Shown: positions 50,439 to 59,421 of the stretch, one piece after another
Numbering within the stretch: the first letter of the stretch is position 1
Layout of the letters: every line of letters begins with the position of its first letter
Source of the DNA: Clostridium_AT radicumherbarum
GTDB taxonomy: Bacteria > Bacillota > Clostridia > Clostridiales > Clostridiaceae
Reading direction: 5' to 3'
Length of the DNA: 64,000 bases
Assembly: GCF_045310525.1 (NCBI RefSeq)
Contig: NZ_JBJHZY010000004.1
Location: 124,001-188,000 of the forward strand
Notes under the pieces: model-generated
Told to the model about the DNA's origin: nothing
The model's input: the letters and a program-made list of their open reading frames with translations, nothing else
Databases searched by the model: none
Position numbers and translations under genes: made by a program

Positions 50439-51847
50439 TCACTTTTAATAATTTCTTTTATAATATTTAAGCCTGTAATTATATCTGCATTACTAACCTT
50501 TGAAAAACCTAATCTGAAGTAATAATCTCCATCTTTGTAATGCTTATAGAACATAAAAGCTGGAGTTAAAAGTAACTTCTTCTCCTTGCACCTGTAAAAT
50601 AAAGTAATACTATCTATTCTAACCTTATCTGATAAGCTTATATAGAAGTTAAGTCCACCACCTGGTGCTTTAAAATTTATTAAATCACCTAATATTTCTG
50701 TTAGTTTTTCTTCCATAAAGACATATTTTTCTTTATAAATTATATTTAAATTATTTATATGACTTTTCCAAAAGCCTTTTTCAATATATAGCTGCAGAGC
50801 TCTTTGCATTAAGCTAGATGTTGAAATATCAGTATCTATTTTTGAATTTTGTATTACATCTTTAAATTTTTCTGGAGATATTAAATATCCAATTCTAATT
50901 CCCGGCAGAAATATTTTGGAAAAACTTTTAATATATATAACTCTGTCATTTATATCTAGGGCTTTAAAGCTCTCATATTTTATGTTTGTATCGTAAATAA
51001 GCTCAGACAAGTAATCATCTTCAATTATATAAAAATCATATTCTAAAGCAAGCTTAAGTATCTCCTGTTTCTTTTCAAGACTGTAGGAAAAACCTGTTGG
51101 ATTTTGAAAATAACTCATTAAATAAAATATTTTAATTTTATTTTTCTTTAAGATTTCTTTAAATACCTCTAAATTTATTCCATCTTCCTCTAATGGTACT
51201 TCAAAAATATTTGCTCTTCTCCCCCTAAAAACTGATAGTGCACCGCTGTAGGTTGGTTTTTCCACAATAACATTATCATTTACATTCACCAAGGATTTAG
51301 AAATAATATCTATCCCTTGTTGGGCCCCTGAAACTATAAGTATATTCTCTAGGTCAATTTCATTATTCCAGAAATATTTGTTGATACTAGCTCTTAATCC
51401 ATAGTAGCCTAAAGCTTCTTGATTAGCTAAGGCTTCTGCTCCATCTCTATCTAATACCTCATTTAATACTGCTTTAAAAGAGTCTACTGGAAAAAAGTCG
51501 CTGCAGGCATTTTCACCAGTAAAGTCAACGTACGCTTTTAGCTCTTCTAAAGACAGTTTCTTGAAAATATCTGAATAATCTTTTTTAAAACTTTTCGTAT
51601 ATTCACGCTTTTTAGCATAGGTTCCGCTGCCAATTCTCTGCACTGCATATCCCTCTGCCTCAAGCCTATTATATACATTTATTATTGTATCATTGTTTAC
51701 CTGCAAAAACTTCGATAACTTACGAATAGATGGAAGCTTTTCACCATCCTCGATAATATTAGTATCTATTAGTTTTTTAATGTGTTTTGCAATTTGTATA
51801 TATTTAGGCATATCTTCATTGTTTAATTTTGTTAAATACTTTTCCAT
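50435..51847 (-). CDS. MocR-family regulator (GntR HTH plus aminotransferase-like domain)
   Basis: 470 residues: an N-terminal GntR-type winged helix (residues 15-80, KLPSIRKLSKFLQVNNDTIINVYNRLEAEG) and a fold-type-I aminotransferase domain. The PLP-binding Lys lies in YIKSFSKIFLPGIRIGY, with the cofactor contacts SGAQQGID and EDDYLSELIY. MocR proteins sense PLP or amino-compound levels and act as transcription factors rather than enzymes. A palindrome sits 23 nt upstream of the start. It is the first gene of a unit with the HEAT-repeat protein. Targets are unknown; no pdxST genes lie nearby. Confidence 0.92.
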   Translation of the reverse strand: MEKYLTKLNNEDMPKYIQIAKHIKKLIDTNIIEDGEKLPSIRKLSKFLQVNNDTIINVYNRLEAEGYAVQRIGSGTYAKKREYTKSFKKDYSDIFKKLSLEELKAYVDFTGENACSDFFPVDSFKAVLNEVLDRDGAEALANQEALGYYGLRASINKYFWNNEIDLENILIVSGAQQGIDIISKSLVNVNDNVIVEKPTYSGALSVFRGRRANIFEVPLEEDGINLEVFKEILKKNKIKIFYLMSYFQNPTGFSYSLEKKQEILKLALEYDFYIIEDDYLSELIYDTNIKYESFKALDINDRVIYIKSFSKIFLPGIRIGYLISPEKFKDVIQNSKIDTDISTSSLMQRALQLYIEKGFWKSHINNLNIIYKEKYVFMEEKLTEILGDLINFKAPGGGLNFYISLSDKVRIDSITLFYRCKEKKLLLTPAFMFYKHYKDGDYYFRLGFSKVSNADIITGLNIIKEIIKSE

Positions 51848-51869
51848 TACATCACCTATATAATAATTA

Positions 51870-51901
51870 AGCTACTAGAATAATAAATTATACTAGTAGC
51901 T
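51870..51901 (-). promoter_or_regulatory. Palindrome upstream of the MocR gene
   Basis: AGCTACTAG (51870-51878) and CTAGTAGCT (51893-51901) separated by 14 nt; the segment between includes a TATAAT-like box on the minus strand. Probable operator for autoregulation. Confidence 0.55.
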
Positions 51902-51926
51902 GTATATAAACATTATACATATAATA

Positions 51927-52823
51927 TTAGATAAAATAAACATTTTCCTTAAACAATACTTTACCGTCATCTGTTTTATAATCTCTATTGTCTTTTTTAA
52001 TCATATTTCTTTCCCAAAGCTTGTTTAATATATCTTCAATAGCTATATCATAGCTTTCAAACAACTTGTCGTTTTTAATATCTTCTGTACTTAAAAAGCT
52101 ATCCTTCCCTCTCATATAATTTAATAATATGGAGGCTGTATTTCTAATAGTCTCATCCACTGCATCTTCGATAAATTTCAAAGTACTTTCAATGGCTGTT
52201 ATAGTATCATTTTTATTAAAAAATAAGCCATCTACGCAGTTTCTAAAATCATCATTTAAGTTCATTGCCATGGCAATAGCATCTTTACTAATCATATAAC
52301 CGGAATAGTTAACATAAAGCTTAGCATAATTTTCAACGCACTTCACAGCTGCTCCATAGGCAGTATAAATTCCATCGTTGTATAGGTATTTGTTACATAA
52401 ATCTATGTTCTTCAATACCTTCCCAAGATACACCATATTCCATCTTTCTCTATCTAAATCAGGATAATATCTTCCACTGTCGTATTTTTGGGTAATATCC
52501 ATATCCTTAGAAAATACTAGTCTTGAAGAAGCAAACATTCTAAGCATAAACCCGCCTCTTAGATCTTCCTCATAAAGCTGTAAAAATTTACTTTTACTCA
52601 TAAGCTTAATGTGTACAGGCACTTGCTTTTCTTCAGTATAAATATTTTTTATATTATTTATTTTCTTATCTAGTATTACAAATAGATCAATATCGGATTC
52701 ATCCCATAAGTCTCCAGTAACCATACTTCCAAACACCATTGCAGCAAGTACAGCTTCGTTTCCCTTTAATCTATCTATAATACTATTGAAAGCCTTTTGA
52801 TACTGTAAAATCGTTCTTTCCAT
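51927..52823 (-). CDS. Nucleotidyltransferase (pol-beta fold) with helical C-terminal region
   Basis: 298 residues. The N-terminal pol-beta/MNT nucleotidyltransferase domain has the catalytic pattern VFGSMVTGDLWDESDIDLFV (GS...DxD) at about residues 30-50. The following region (about 110-220) is helical with YCNKYLY, AAVKCVENYAKLYV and a long coil, resembling the four-helix C-terminus of kanamycin-type or MNT-HEPN proteins. The last 60 residues look like a winged helix (DIAIEDILNKLWERNMIK). It may adenylylate an antibiotic, a toxin or a tRNA; no dedicated HEPN partner gene is adjacent. It is transcribed towards the MocR gene. Confidence 0.78.
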   Translation of the reverse strand: MERTILQYQKAFNSIIDRLKGNEAVLAAMVFGSMVTGDLWDESDIDLFVILDKKINNIKNIYTEEKQVPVHIKLMSKSKFLQLYEEDLRGGFMLRMFASSRLVFSKDMDITQKYDSGRYYPDLDRERWNMVYLGKVLKNIDLCNKYLYNDGIYTAYGAAVKCVENYAKLYVNYSGYMISKDAIAMAMNLNDDFRNCVDGLFFNKNDTITAIESTLKFIEDAVDETIRNTASILLNYMRGKDSFLSTEDIKNDKLFESYDIAIEDILNKLWERNMIKKDNRDYKTDDGKVLFKENVYFI

Positions 52824-53006
52824 AAAATACCCTCCCCCTAGTCAAAACAAACATATATTAATTATAATACAAATTAGCATAAAAACAATACTTTACTTGC
52901 ATAAATTCAATAAAGGCTTTCAAAAATTATACAATAATAGAGCAGAAATGACAGTAATCTAGTTAAATTAATCTTTATACAGTAAATACAGAAAAATAAG
53001 GATATT

Positions 53007-54785
53007 TTATAACATGAAATTTTTACACTTATTATAAACCTCATCATCAACTTTGGCAGAAATATAGGTTCCATTATCTCTGAACTCTTCTTTTAAAATC
53101 TTAGCATTTCTATGAAGAAAGGCTGTCATCTCCTGCTTAGTATATGGAATCAAGTAGTCTGCAGTAATTAATGTGTATGGGAGTAATCCTTCTACTTCCT
53201 TTAATAATAAATCTAAATTAATACCCTGCTTAGCAGAAATTTTAATTTGTTTTTCGGTTTTTAAAGCTTCTTCTAATTTAATTATATTTTCTTCATCAGC
53301 TTTATCTATTTTATTTATTAAAACTAAAGTTGGCTTATCTTTAACGCCAAGTTCCTCAAGTACTACTTCAACAGCTTCAATCTGCTCTATTGAGTTCTTA
53401 GAAGAACCATCAACTACATGAAGCAGCAAATCAGAATAAATTACCTCTTCTAAGGTTGATTTAAAGGCTTCTACTAAATCATGTGGTAGTTTTCGAACAA
53501 AACCAACAGTATCAGTAAGTGTTATAAGCCTGCTATCTGGCAGTATTACTGCTCTTGTGGTTATATCCAAGGTTGCAAAAAGCATATCTGCTTCAAATAC
53601 CTTTTCTTTAATGGGGCCATCCTTTGGCATGGCAATTTCACATAGTTTATTTCTTAAGGTAGATTTTCCTGCATTAGTATAGCCTACTAAAGAGACCTTA
53701 GGTATTTCGTTCCTCTTCTCCCTTTGAGTTTCTCTATGTTTCTTTATCTTTTCAAGTTCACGGTATAAATCATATATTCTTTCTTTTATGTGCCTTCTGT
53801 CCGTTTCTAGTTTCTTTTCACCAGGTCCTTTTGTTCCTATGCCACCACCAGTTCTAGAAAGTACGGTGCCGAGGCCCGACAGCCTTGCAGCTCTGTATTT
53901 TAACTGTGCTAGTTCTACTTGTATCTTTGCTTCTCTACTTTTAGCCCTTCTTGCAAATATCTCTAGAATAAGGGTAGTTCTATCGATAACTTTAGCTCCG
54001 GTGTACTCTTCTAAATTTCTTACTTGGGAGGCATCTAATTCATCATCAAAAATAATAACATTTGCTTTTAAAGCCTGCCTCAGCATTGAAATTTCCTCTA
54101 CCTTCCCTTTACCAATATAAAAGGCAGAATCTATTTTACTTCTCTTTTGAAGCACCTTGTAAACAACTTCCACCTCGCAGGCTTTGGCAAGTTCCTTAAG
54201 CTCCTCTAAGCTTTCTTCACTTTCGATGCCTACCAATATTGCCTTTTCTCCATCCTCTTCTATTATGTGATTATTTTTAAGTTCATTTTCTACAAAGTAT
54301 ACCTTATCTAAAAAATTAAAGTTTACAGCTTCCTCAATATCTATTGCTCCAGTTGTTTCGGCTTTAAGTAGATCATTTTCTATAGTACAAAAGCCTAAGG
54401 TTGTATCATTAGCTATGCCCTCTTTCACAGATAATGCAGCAATACAGTCCAGCTTTAATTTTGTAAGAGCTGATAAATCAAGGGCAGAAAGCAAGGATGG
54501 TCCATTGGGATGAGTATGTACTACCCTTACTCCAGAAAGCTTTTTGTATTTAATGTCAATAATGGGTACCTCAACAGTAGTACTGTCTCCTATAGCTACA
54601 CTGATTACCTTACCTTTTCTATCTATAGCAACACTTATTTCTTTGTTTATTAAACTTGTAATATTACTTATTGTTGATACTAGTTCAAGAGTAAAGATTT
54701 CCTCCCTTGGAATTATATAATCGTAGATTTCCTCTAATTTATCTAATATAGTATTTCTTATTCCATCTATATTCCCAAATATCAT
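53007..54785 (-). CDS. hflX: GTPase HflX with an N-terminal JAMM-like domain
   Basis: 592 residues, about 165 longer than E. coli HflX. The canonical part begins near residue 180: HflX domain GKGKVEEISML, RNLEEYTGAKVIDRTTLILEIFARRA, GGIGTKGPGEKKLETDRR, then the G domain with GYTNAGKSTL, DTVGFVRKLP and NKID. HflX splits stalled or heat-stressed 70S ribosomes. The extra N-terminus (1-180) carries RVVHTHPNG...SALD, an exact JAMM pattern HxH-x7-S-xx-D (His90, His92, Ser100, Asp103), with Glu49 upstream as a plausible catalytic partner; RadC-like proteins share this arrangement. The start is ATG 54785 behind GGAG. It is divergent from hpt. Confidence 0.93.
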   Translation of the reverse strand: MIFGNIDGIRNTILDKLEEIYDYIIPREEIFTLELVSTISNITSLINKEISVAIDRKGKVISVAIGDSTTVEVPIIDIKYKKLSGVRVVHTHPNGPSLLSALDLSALTKLKLDCIAALSVKEGIANDTTLGFCTIENDLLKAETTGAIDIEEAVNFNFLDKVYFVENELKNNHIIEEDGEKAILVGIESEESLEELKELAKACEVEVVYKVLQKRSKIDSAFYIGKGKVEEISMLRQALKANVIIFDDELDASQVRNLEEYTGAKVIDRTTLILEIFARRAKSREAKIQVELAQLKYRAARLSGLGTVLSRTGGGIGTKGPGEKKLETDRRHIKERIYDLYRELEKIKKHRETQREKRNEIPKVSLVGYTNAGKSTLRNKLCEIAMPKDGPIKEKVFEADMLFATLDITTRAVILPDSRLITLTDTVGFVRKLPHDLVEAFKSTLEEVIYSDLLLHVVDGSSKNSIEQIEAVEVVLEELGVKDKPTLVLINKIDKADEENIIKLEEALKTEKQIKISAKQGINLDLLLKEVEGLLPYTLITADYLIPYTKQEMTAFLHRNAKILKEEFRDNGTYISAKVDDEVYNKCKNFML

Positions 54786-54826
54786 TATAACAACTCCATT
54801 TATATTTTTTTATTATTTATATATAC

Positions 54827-54855
54827 TTGACAACTTTCATATAATTTTATACTAT
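54827..54855 (+). promoter_or_regulatory. hpt promoter
   Basis: TTGACA (54827-54832), 17 nt, TACTAT (54850-54855), about 40 nt before the hpt start. Confidence 0.75.
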
Positions 54856-54895
54856 TAAAGCAATATTGTAAATATCTATGGTGTGGAGGGTTACA

Positions 54896-55420
54896 ATGGA
54901 GAACAAAAAGGTAAATGTATTAATAACTAAGGAACAAATCGAAAAAAGAATCGCTGAACTTGGCCTTGAAATTTCTAAAGACTATGAGGGTAAAAACTTA
55001 TATGTGCTTTCCTTACTACGCGGAAGCTTTATATATACAGCTGACTTAGTAAGAAATATTACTGTTAAAGCAAAAATAGGTTTCATGACAACTTCAAGTT
55101 ATGGCCATAATGAACAAAGCTCTGGCTCAGTATGTGTAGTAAATGATATACCAGATAATATTGAAGGCTGTGATGTTTTAGTAGTAGATGACATAGTTGA
55201 TACTGGAATCACTATGCAATTTGTAATGGAACATGTAAAATCTTTAGGCGCAAACAGCGTAAAGTCATGTGTGCTTCTTGATAAACCAGAGAGAAGAAAA
55301 GTAGATGTAAAGCCTGATTATTGCTGTTTTGAAATACCTGATTTATTTGTTGTAGGCTATGGCCTTAACTATGGGGATTATTACAGAAATATACCTTATG
55401 TATTTAATTGGGAAGACTAA
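54896..55420 (+). CDS. hpt: Hypoxanthine phosphoribosyltransferase
   Basis: 174-residue type I phosphoribosyltransferase that makes IMP or GMP from hypoxanthine or guanine and PRPP. The PRPP loop VLVVDDIVDTGITM is clear, with the N-terminal LSLLRGSFIYTADL catalytic loop region, the flexible loop containing SSYGHNEQSSGS and the purine-binding KPERRKVDVKPDYCCF end. The start at ATG 54896 follows GGAGGG; a GTG-containing extension upstream is rejected. It complements the riboswitch-controlled purine permease at 44858 as the salvage step after uptake. Monocistronic. Confidence 0.95.
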   Translation: MENKKVNVLITKEQIEKRIAELGLEISKDYEGKNLYVLSLLRGSFIYTADLVRNITVKAKIGFMTTSSYGHNEQSSGSVCVVNDIPDNIEGCDVLVVDDIVDTGITMQFVMEHVKSLGANSVKSCVLLDKPERRKVDVKPDYCCFEIPDLFVVGYGLNYGDYYRNIPYVFNWED

Positions 55421-55455
55421 TTTTACTAATTAAAATGAAGGTTGCTAAAAAATAT

Positions 55456-55514
55456 AAAATATGCTGCAGGTGACTAGGTTTAATTAAAAGCCATGTACTC
55501 CTGCAGCATATTTT
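55456..55514. terminator. Bidirectional terminator between hpt and yunB
   Basis: AAAATATGCTGCAGG (55456-55470) and CCTGCAGCATATTTT (55500-55514), a perfect 15-bp stem. T-rich sequence follows on the minus strand and a weaker tail (TTTTGTGTT) on the plus strand. Confidence 0.8.
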
Positions 55515-55535
55515 GTGTTCCTTACAATATTAAAT

Positions 55536-56189
55536 TTACCTGCTGTTTAATTTAAAACCAGCACCGTCCAGGCCCATGTTAATTGAGGTATTAGGTATCT
55601 TGCCAACAATAATGGTTTCAGATATAGGAACTTCACTCACAACATCAATATCTTCTTTTTTAAGTGGAATCACAACTCGGAGTTTAGCTTGAACCTTTAC
55701 ATAGATTTTATGTCTAGTCTGATTTATGCCTGCACTTTCAAATTCAGATTCGTATTTTGTTTCTATATATCCAATAGGATTCATGAAAACAGTAATTTTA
55801 GGCCCAAACTTAGCTAACAAGTTGTTTTGGAGTATATACCCAAGGGGCAGTTTAACACCGGTGTTACCAAGCAGCTTGAGTTGTTTTTGAGAGTCTAAGG
55901 CAACATCACATGCAATTTTATTTAATTTTAAGGTATCTGCTTTTAATAAGGTTATATTCCCTTCCCCATCTTTTTCTACATGAATAATATCATTATAATT
56001 AAATTGCTTGGAATATTCATTAATTATTGAAGTATAAATAATTTCCATGGACTTAGATCTTATTTCTGCATTAGCCACCGCTATAATTGCTGGTGATATT
56101 GCCTTATCTACTATATAAATAAATAAATTAAAGATAGTTATTACAGCAATAAAGCTTAAAATGAGCTTTATTTTTGTTTTTCTTTTAAT
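55536..56189 (-). CDS. yunB: Sporulation protein YunB, apparent ATT start
   Basis: YunB family, a membrane-anchored sporulation protein of the mother cell. The conserved part runs from ANAEIRSKSMEIIYTSI to GLDGAGFKLNSR, with GYILQNNLLAKFGPKI in the middle. A GTG at 56078 would cut off the membrane anchor. Upstream in frame lies a basic N-terminus (KRKTKIK) and a helix (LILSFIAVITIFNLFIYI), the expected YunB start, giving 217 residues. The only codon at the right distance from GAGGTGATAAT is ATT (56189), exactly where ATG would be expected. Either ATT is used, or a base error or 1-nt indel in the following A run hides the true start. Confidence 0.85.
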   Translation of the reverse strand: MKRKTKIKLILSFIAVITIFNLFIYIVDKAISPAIIAVANAEIRSKSMEIIYTSIINEYSKQFNYNDIIHVEKDGEGNITLLKADTLKLNKIACDVALDSQKQLKLLGNTGVKLPLGYILQNNLLAKFGPKITVFMNPIGYIETKYESEFESAGINQTRHKIYVKVQAKLRVVIPLKKEDIDVVSEVPISETIIVGKIPNTSINMGLDGAGFKLNSR

Positions 56190-56499
56190 ATTATCACCTC
56201 ATTGCTATTAATAAAACTTTGTGATTATAAGGTATACTTAATATTATGTTAAGCTTTAATAAATATGATTTTTGAATAAAATTTTATTATTTGTCAATAT
56301 TTGTAATGTAGTCATAAATTAATAGCTTTTTTAATAATATGTGATAATTGTAAGTTTTAAGATTAGGACAAGCAATTATTAAAATACCTAATAACACAAA
56401 TGACATATTTTACAATTAATATTTTATTATTAAAGCTTTATATGATATAATATTTAAAAGTTCTCTTTCCTTATACAAGCATTCAAGGAGGATTAACAT
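56190..56499. other. Divergent intergenic region before the PBP gene
   Basis: AT-rich spacer between yunB and the class A PBP gene. A TATAAT box lies near 56444-56450 without a good -35. The ribosome site AAGGAGG before the PBP start is clear. No RNA structure was recognised. Confidence 0.5.
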
Positions 56500-58968
56500 A
56501 TGAATGAAGAAAAGAACTCTGAAAAAATAAAAAAGAAGAAAAAGAGTAAAAAGATTTTAAGGAATGTTTTTTTATCTATATTAGCAGTAATTATTTTAGC
56601 TATTGTAGCTGGTGCAGGAATAGGACTTGCCATAATTAATACAGCTCCAGCCTTAAACGTGGATCAGATTTTGACCTTAAAAGAGCCCTCAAAAATTTAT
56701 GATAAAGATAATAACTACATGGACGATGTTGCTACAAATGAGAAAAGAGATGTTGTAAATATTAATGAAGTAAGCAAAGACTTACAACATGCCTTTGTAA
56801 GTATAGAGGATGAACGCTTCTATAACCATAAAGGTGTTGACCCTCAAAGAATTATGGGAGTAATATACATAGATATTAAAAATAAACTCAGCGGAAAAAG
56901 TGGGGTTCAAGGAGCCTCTACTATAACTCAGCAATTAATAAAAAATACTATGTTAACCAATGCTGTTTCTGCTCAAAGAAAAATTCAGGAAATGTATTTA
57001 GCTCTTCAGCTAGAAAAGAAATTAAGTAAAGAGCAGATTTTAGAAGCTTATATGAATACAATCCCCTTTGGCAGTACTGTTCATGGTGTTGAAGCAGCTT
57101 CACAGTATTACTTTAGCAAACATGCAAAAGACTTAAGTTTAATTCAAGCTGCATATATAGCAGGTGTTCCACAAGCACCTGGTATTTATAACGCCTTTTT
57201 GGATTCAGCAAAAAAAGATCCTAGTAAATACTTAAATAGAACAAAAATGGTATTAGCTGCTATGAATAAAAATAATTATATAAGTAAAAGCCAATACGAT
57301 CAGGCAGTAAATGGTTTAAGTGTAAAAGCCCTTGAGTTTAATCAAGCTTCTATAAAAAATATGAATAGACTAAATTATGAGTGGTTTTCACTTCCTGCAA
57401 TTGAACAAGTAAAAAAAGATTTGAAAGCTCAATATAATTATAGTGATGATGAAGTAAACAGCCTTCTTATGTATGGAGGACTGAAAATTTATACAACTAT
57501 GGATATGAACCTTCAAAATGCAGCCCAAAAAATATTAGATGATAACAAAAATTATGGAACTAACTACACTCCTGAAAATACAAATGTAGTCCAGCCTCAA
57601 GCATCAGCAGTAATAATGGATTATCATACTGGTGAAGTGAAGGCCATAATTGGTGGAAGAGGCACTCAGCCTGCTCGTTCGTATAATAGAGCAGCTTTTA
57701 ATGGTTCACAAGAATTCCTAAGGCCTACAGGATCAAGTATAAAGCCCCTTACAGTATATGGGCCTGCCATTGATACAAAGATGGCAACTGCAGGTACGGT
57801 AGTAGAGGATTCCCCTTTATCAACAGATATAGGAAAACAATGGCCTCAAAACGGCAAGCCATGGAATCCAAGAAACTATGAAACAGGATTTTTCAGGGGA
57901 TATGTAACAATTAGAGAAGCAATTAAGAGCTCTATCAATTTAGTAGCTATTAAGGAAGAATATAATATCGGTCTTAAAACTGGTGTTGCCTATGGTGAAA
58001 AATTTGGTTTAACCTTCGATAATGATGATAAAACAAGTTTATCTGCACTTTCTCTAGGTCAGCTGCACCATGGTGCCAATACACTTACTATGGCAGCTGC
58101 ATTTGGTACCTTTGGAAATAATGGAATGTATACTGAACCTAAAATGTACACAAAGGTTGTTGATAGAAGAGGTGTTACAATACTGGAAAGTAAATTAGTT
58201 AATAAAAAAGTTTTATCTCCTCAAGCAGCCTATATAATGTATGATATGCTTAAGGGACCAACAAGTGCTGGTGGTACTGGCCCAGCTGCAAGGTTTAGTT
58301 CTATGCCTGCAGCAGGTAAAACAGGTACATCTGGAGATAAAAAAGACTTTTGGTTCAGTGGCTTGACTCCTTATTATTCAGGTGCAGTTTGGATTGGAAG
58401 CGATACTCCTAGAACCTTTAATAGTGGTATAACTAGTTCTACATCAGCATCACTTTGGGGGAAAATCATGGCTGAGGCTCATAAAAGCCTGGCAGTAAAA
58501 GATATTCAAATGCCTGGTGGAATAGTAACTGCATCAATCTGCAGAGATTCAGGCAGCTCTCCAACGGATTTATGTTCTAAGGATCCAAGAGGCAGCCAAG
58601 TTACTCGAGAAATGTTTATAGATGGAACACAGCCAACTACATTGTGCACAATACATGTTCAAGCTGACATTAATAAGGCGAATGGTAAGATTGCAACACA
58701 AAATACTCCGAAGGATTTATTAGAAACCAGAATATTTATAAAAAGAGATTATACTCCTTCGGCTTCCCTGCAGGATCAGCCTTATGTTCTTCCAACAGAA
58801 CTTGATGATACACCGCCAGTAGTTCCTACCACTCCTCCTACAGAAGGAAATAATACAGGAACATTACCAGGTACACCTGATGGTACCAATCCTGGTACTG
58901 GAACAGGCACTACAGATGGAACAGTTCCAGCAAATACAGGTGGGAATACTAATACTACAAAAAATTAA
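56500..58968 (+). CDS. Class A penicillin-binding protein (glycosyltransferase/transpeptidase)
   Basis: 822-residue bifunctional peptidoglycan synthase. A Lys-rich cytoplasmic start is followed by one membrane helix (about 24-46). The GT51 glycosyltransferase domain follows with EDERFYNHKGVDPQRIMG (catalytic Glu) and QGASTITQQLIKN. The transpeptidase domain has SxxK (TGSSIKPL), SxN (SSIN) and KTG (KTGTSG). The C-terminus after about residue 760 is Thr/Pro/Gly/Asn-rich and probably disordered outside the cell. The start is ATG 56500 behind AAGGAGG. It is upstream of the convergent sporulation cluster and shares its terminator. Similar to PbpA/Pbp1A-type clostridial enzymes. Confidence 0.95.
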   Translation: MNEEKNSEKIKKKKKSKKILRNVFLSILAVIILAIVAGAGIGLAIINTAPALNVDQILTLKEPSKIYDKDNNYMDDVATNEKRDVVNINEVSKDLQHAFVSIEDERFYNHKGVDPQRIMGVIYIDIKNKLSGKSGVQGASTITQQLIKNTMLTNAVSAQRKIQEMYLALQLEKKLSKEQILEAYMNTIPFGSTVHGVEAASQYYFSKHAKDLSLIQAAYIAGVPQAPGIYNAFLDSAKKDPSKYLNRTKMVLAAMNKNNYISKSQYDQAVNGLSVKALEFNQASIKNMNRLNYEWFSLPAIEQVKKDLKAQYNYSDDEVNSLLMYGGLKIYTTMDMNLQNAAQKILDDNKNYGTNYTPENTNVVQPQASAVIMDYHTGEVKAIIGGRGTQPARSYNRAAFNGSQEFLRPTGSSIKPLTVYGPAIDTKMATAGTVVEDSPLSTDIGKQWPQNGKPWNPRNYETGFFRGYVTIREAIKSSINLVAIKEEYNIGLKTGVAYGEKFGLTFDNDDKTSLSALSLGQLHHGANTLTMAAAFGTFGNNGMYTEPKMYTKVVDRRGVTILESKLVNKKVLSPQAAYIMYDMLKGPTSAGGTGPAARFSSMPAAGKTGTSGDKKDFWFSGLTPYYSGAVWIGSDTPRTFNSGITSSTSASLWGKIMAEAHKSLAVKDIQMPGGIVTASICRDSGSSPTDLCSKDPRGSQVTREMFIDGTQPTTLCTIHVQADINKANGKIATQNTPKDLLETRIFIKRDYTPSASLQDQPYVLPTELDDTPPVVPTTPPTEGNNTGTLPGTPDGTNPGTGTGTTDGTVPANTGGNTNTTKN

Positions 58969-58975
58969 TATAATA

Positions 58976-59016
58976 AAAAAACAAGAAGTAAGATATAAAT
59001 TTACTTCTTGTTTTTT
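58976..59016. terminator. Bidirectional terminator between the PBP gene and spoVAE
   Basis: AAAAACAAGAAGTAA and TTACTTCTTGTTTTT arms with a 9-nt loop, T runs on both strands (58976-59016). Confidence 0.85.
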
Positions 59017-59029
59017 ATTTTTCATAATA

Positions 59030-59386
59030 TTATTCTTTAGTTTTAGAGTTAAATAATAATGCCATTAAATAGCCAAAAATAATAGCTGCAGTAATTCCAC
59101 CAGCAGTTCCTTTTATGCCACCTGTAAAGGCTCCAAGAAGTCCTAAAGAGTCTACTTCTTTCATTACTCCTTTAGCAAGGGCGTATCCAAAACCAGGCAG
59201 AGGTACAGTTGCTCCTGCCTTACCTAATTTTACAATAGGTTCATAAATACCTAAGGCCCCTAAAATTACCCCTAAGGTTACGAAGCTTACTAGTATTCTT
59301 GCAGGAGTAAATTTTGTTTTATCTATTAAAATTTGTGCAATAACACAAATTATTCCTCCGACTACAAATGCATTTAAAAATTCCAT
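59030..59386 (-). CDS. spoVAE: Stage V sporulation protein AE (SpoVAE)
   Basis: 118-residue membrane protein of the SpoVAE family with about three to four helices: FVVGGIICVIAQILIDKTKFTPARILVSFV at the start and VPLPGFGYALAKGVMKEV, then GAFTGGIKGTAGGITAAIIFGYL. It is part of the forespore SpoVA channel for calcium dipicolinate uptake during sporulation and release at germination. It follows spoVAD and spoVAC in the three-gene cluster common in clostridia; spoVAA, AB and AF are absent here. The start is an ATG 35 nt after the spoVAD stop, with AGGAGG upstream. Confidence 0.95.
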   Translation of the reverse strand: MEFLNAFVVGGIICVIAQILIDKTKFTPARILVSFVTLGVILGALGIYEPIVKLGKAGATVPLPGFGYALAKGVMKEVDSLGLLGAFTGGIKGTAGGITAAIIFGYLMALLFNSKTKE

Positions 59387-59421
59387 TCTTAAACCTAGAC
59401 CTCCTTTATGCTGCCACAGTT

